DNA of 64,000 nucleotides from Sinorhizobium alkalisoli (GTDB lineage Bacteria > Pseudomonadota > Alphaproteobacteria > Rhizobiales > Rhizobiaceae), in the NCBI RefSeq assembly GCF_008932245.1, contig NZ_CP034910.1:1550001-1614000 (forward strand). Reading direction: 5' to 3'. A program made the translations under genes and the position numbers. Of the stretch, positions 62,327 to 64,000 are shown piece by piece (position 1 is the first letter of the stretch; the number at the start of each line of letters is the position of its first letter). The notes below the pieces were generated by a model. The model was given only the letters and a program-made list of their open reading frames with translations, made no database searches and was not told where the DNA came from.

Positions 62327-63259
62327 TTAGTCCTCGAGCTTCTGCAGATGGCTCTCGAGGATCGGCCGCAGGTGCTTGTGCTGCTGCGGCAGCTTCAAGG
62401 CCTCGCCGAGATGGGCGGTATCCTCGTCGCGATCGAAGCCGGGCTCGTTGGTCGCGACCTCGAAAAGCACGCCGCCCGGGGTGCGGAAGTAGATCGCCCA
62501 GAAATAGTCGCGGTCGATGACCGGCGTCACCTGATAGCCGGTATCGATCAGCGCCTTGCGCACCTCGAGCTGCTTTTCGCGGTTGTCGACGGCAAAGGCG
62601 ACGTGATGCACCGAGCCCGCGCCCTGCGCGGCCCGGTTGACGTTCGGCATCGTCTCGATGTCGACAAGGCGCGCGCCGTTGCCGCCCGGCACGATCAGCC
62701 GCGTGACACCGTCCTTGCGATCAAGCTCCTCGTATCCCATGAACTTGAGCAGTTCGGCCGTCGCGCCTTCGTCGCGCAGCCGCATGGCGACGGAATGGAA
62801 GCCGCGGATCGCATGATCTTCGGAAATCCCACCCACGGTCCAGGGTGTGCGCGGATCGTCCTTGACCTCGACCAGGGCAAAGCCATCGCCATCCGGGCCG
62901 GCGAAGTTCAGCCGCTTCTCGCCGAAGTTTTCCTCTTCCTTGAGCCCGGTGACGCCGAGCGTTGCCAGTCGATCCTGCCAGAAGCCGAGCGACCCTTGCG
63001 GCACGGCGAAGACCGTCGTCCCGACCTCGCCGGTGCCGGCACGGCCGCGCGGCATCTGAGGAAACGGGAAATAGGTCATTACCGTGCCGGGCGTGCCGAT
63101 CTCGTCGCCGTAATAGAGATGGTAGACATCGGGCGCGTCGAAATTCACCGTCTTCTTGACGCGGCGCAGCCCAAGCACCTGCGTGAAGAAGTGATTGTTG
63201 GTGCGGGCATCCTCCGCCATCGACGTGACGTGATGCAGGCCTCTGATCTGGTCGAGCAT
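62327..63259 (-). CDS. mhqO: Ring-cleaving dioxygenase MhqO-type (VOC fold)
   Basis: A 310-residue two-domain vicinal-oxygen-chelate protein. It starts MLDQIRGLHHVTSMAEDART; the metal ligands are expected at the HHVT histidine, 'GSVHHVAFAV' and the glutamate in 'GGVLFEVATNEPG'. Proteins of this type open hydroquinone/catechol rings and protect against quinone stress. The ATG at 63259 is chosen because the family begins here; longer in-frame starts are not supported. It is likely co-transcribed with the esterase downstream. Confidence 0.9.
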   Translation of the reverse strand: MLDQIRGLHHVTSMAEDARTNNHFFTQVLGLRRVKKTVNFDAPDVYHLYYGDEIGTPGTVMTYFPFPQMPRGRAGTGEVGTTVFAVPQGSLGFWQDRLATLGVTGLKEEENFGEKRLNFAGPDGDGFALVEVKDDPRTPWTVGGISEDHAIRGFHSVAMRLRDEGATAELLKFMGYEELDRKDGVTRLIVPGGNGARLVDIETMPNVNRAAQGAGSVHHVAFAVDNREKQLEVRKALIDTGYQVTPVIDRDYFWAIYFRTPGGVLFEVATNEPGFDRDEDTAHLGEALKLPQQHKHLRPILESHLQKLED

Positions 63260-63505
63260 GTCTCGCTGCCTTTCTGCCCGTCTGGACCGGGCGCTTTGGT
63301 GACGAACAGATGCGCCCTTTGACCATGTCAGAAAAGGCCGCGCAAACAGACGCATTGTCAACGCAGCGTTGACGCGAAATCCCGGTCGTTTGCCATAGGC
63401 GGCTGTATCTGGTGCCGGAACCCACGCCAGTATGCACACCAGCGGGAGATTATGGAAACAAACAGCGGCTCGAAACGTTGATCTCACCACGCGAAGGGAG
63501 ATGAC

Positions 63506-64000
63506 ATGGCGCCGCGCCCGTACTGGAAAGGCTACCTGAAGCTTTCCCTCGTGACCTGCCCGGTGTCGCTGACGCCGGCGACGAGCGAGGCGAACAAGGT
63601 GCGCTTCCAGACCATCAACAAGGCCACCGGAAATCCCGTGCGCAGCCGGTATGTCGATGCGGAGACCAACAAGCCCGTAGAGGACGAGGATGAGGTCAGG
63701 GGATACGAGACCGAACCAGACAAGCATGTGATCATCGAGGACGAGGAACTTGAGGCTGTTGCCCTCGAAAGCACTCGCACCATCGACATCGACCGGTTCG
63801 TTCCCGCCGACAGCATCGAATGGATCTGGTACGACAGCCCGTACTACCTGATGCCGGACGATGAAGTCGCCCAGGAAGCCTTCGCCGTCATTCGCGAGGC
63901 GATGGCGAAAACGGGAACTGTCGGCATGTCGCGGCTGGTGCTTTCGCGGCGCGAACGGGCCGTGATGCTTGAAGCCCGCGGCAAGGGCATCGTCCTGTGG
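63506..64000 (+). CDS. ku: Ku DNA end-binding protein, 3' truncated by window edge
   Basis: The first 165 residues of a bacterial Ku begin MAPRPYWKGYLKLSLVTCPV and include 'EDEELEAVALESTRTIDIDR', 'YYLMPDDEVAQEAFAVIREA' and 'RLVLSRRERAVML', all standard Ku-core sequence. The ATG follows GAAGGGAG. Ku binds double-strand DNA ends and recruits ligase D for non-homologous end joining. Rhizobia typically carry several ku genes. The C-terminus lies outside the window. Confidence 0.93.
   Translation, partial: MAPRPYWKGYLKLSLVTCPVSLTPATSEANKVRFQTINKATGNPVRSRYVDAETNKPVEDEDEVRGYETEPDKHVIIEDEELEAVALESTRTIDIDRFVPADSIEWIWYDSPYYLMPDDEVAQEAFAVIREAMAKTGTVGMSRLVLSRRERAVMLEARGKGIVLW

Overview
The window reads as a fast-growing rhizobium of the Sinorhizobium/Ensifer type, probably from a megaplasmid or chromid. 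I infer this from the high G+C and the dense set of solute transporters (TRAP, two CUT2-type and one CUT1-type ABC system). Other pointers are an exopolysaccharide gene block, palindromic mosaic repeats between genes, and a Ku gene. No rRNA, tRNA, CRISPR array or replication origin was seen.

Layout. (1) 1-7505: the end of a surface-polysaccharide cluster with two tandem GT2 glycosyltransferases, a Wzx-like flippase, an exported DUF4038/GH140-like glycosidase, a pyruvyltransferase and an AT-rich acyltransferase. (2) 7849-10309: a ParDE toxin-antitoxin pair with a visible operator, then a complete ISNCY-type insertion sequence. (3) 10575-16174: a Cache-domain sensor kinase and NarL-type regulator followed by a TRAP transporter (Q, M, P) that ends in a perfect terminator hairpin. 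(4) 16238-21562: a ytfQRT-yjfF sugar ABC operon with a GntR regulator at its end. (5) 22092-34152: a long operon joining a CUT1 ABC transporter with a DUF2160 subunit to a complete dihydroxyacetone phosphorylation system. It holds a fused DhaK-DhaL kinase, separate DhaL, DhaM, HPr, Enzyme I, a 136-residue unknown protein and a second DhaK. (6) 34372-39220: peroxiredoxin, HAD phosphatase, PPP-type phosphatase, small conserved proteins and a receiver-less CheB. (7) 39294-44157: eptA divergent from pepSY, a cytochrome b561 and an OmpR/EnvZ-type pair, with three 11-bp-spaced half-sites between them. (8) 44429-51420: an HPP-CBS protein and cecR-ybhGFSR, a drug-efflux ABC system.

(9) 51310-60814 is the most rearranged part. 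A direct repeat of about 150 bp (ybhR 3' end plus vapC 3' end) brackets 8.4 kb of accessory DNA. This holds an intact GSU2403-like nucleotidyltransferase-fold gene and a LacI-controlled CUT2 sugar operon ending in an unrecognised 469-residue protein. The sugar operon is bounded by inverted copies of a repeat of about 90 bp. Decayed pieces follow: a lipase-like protein, an HlyD adaptor and an IS5 transposase. Past the right repeat come intact vapBC and a scrambled remnant of the nucleotidyltransferase gene. Intact and broken genes are complementary on the two sides, which suggests a duplicated segment that lost different genes in each copy.

(10) 60955-64000: a dienelactone-hydrolase-like protein, an mhqO/mhqD-type pair and the start of a Ku gene.

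Themes are polyol and triose uptake and phosphorylation, envelope modification, and efflux. I found no clearly unprecedented system. The strongest leads are the self-contained DHA phosphorelay operon, the eptA-pepSY-b561 regulatory module, and the duplicated, transposon-like LacI island.
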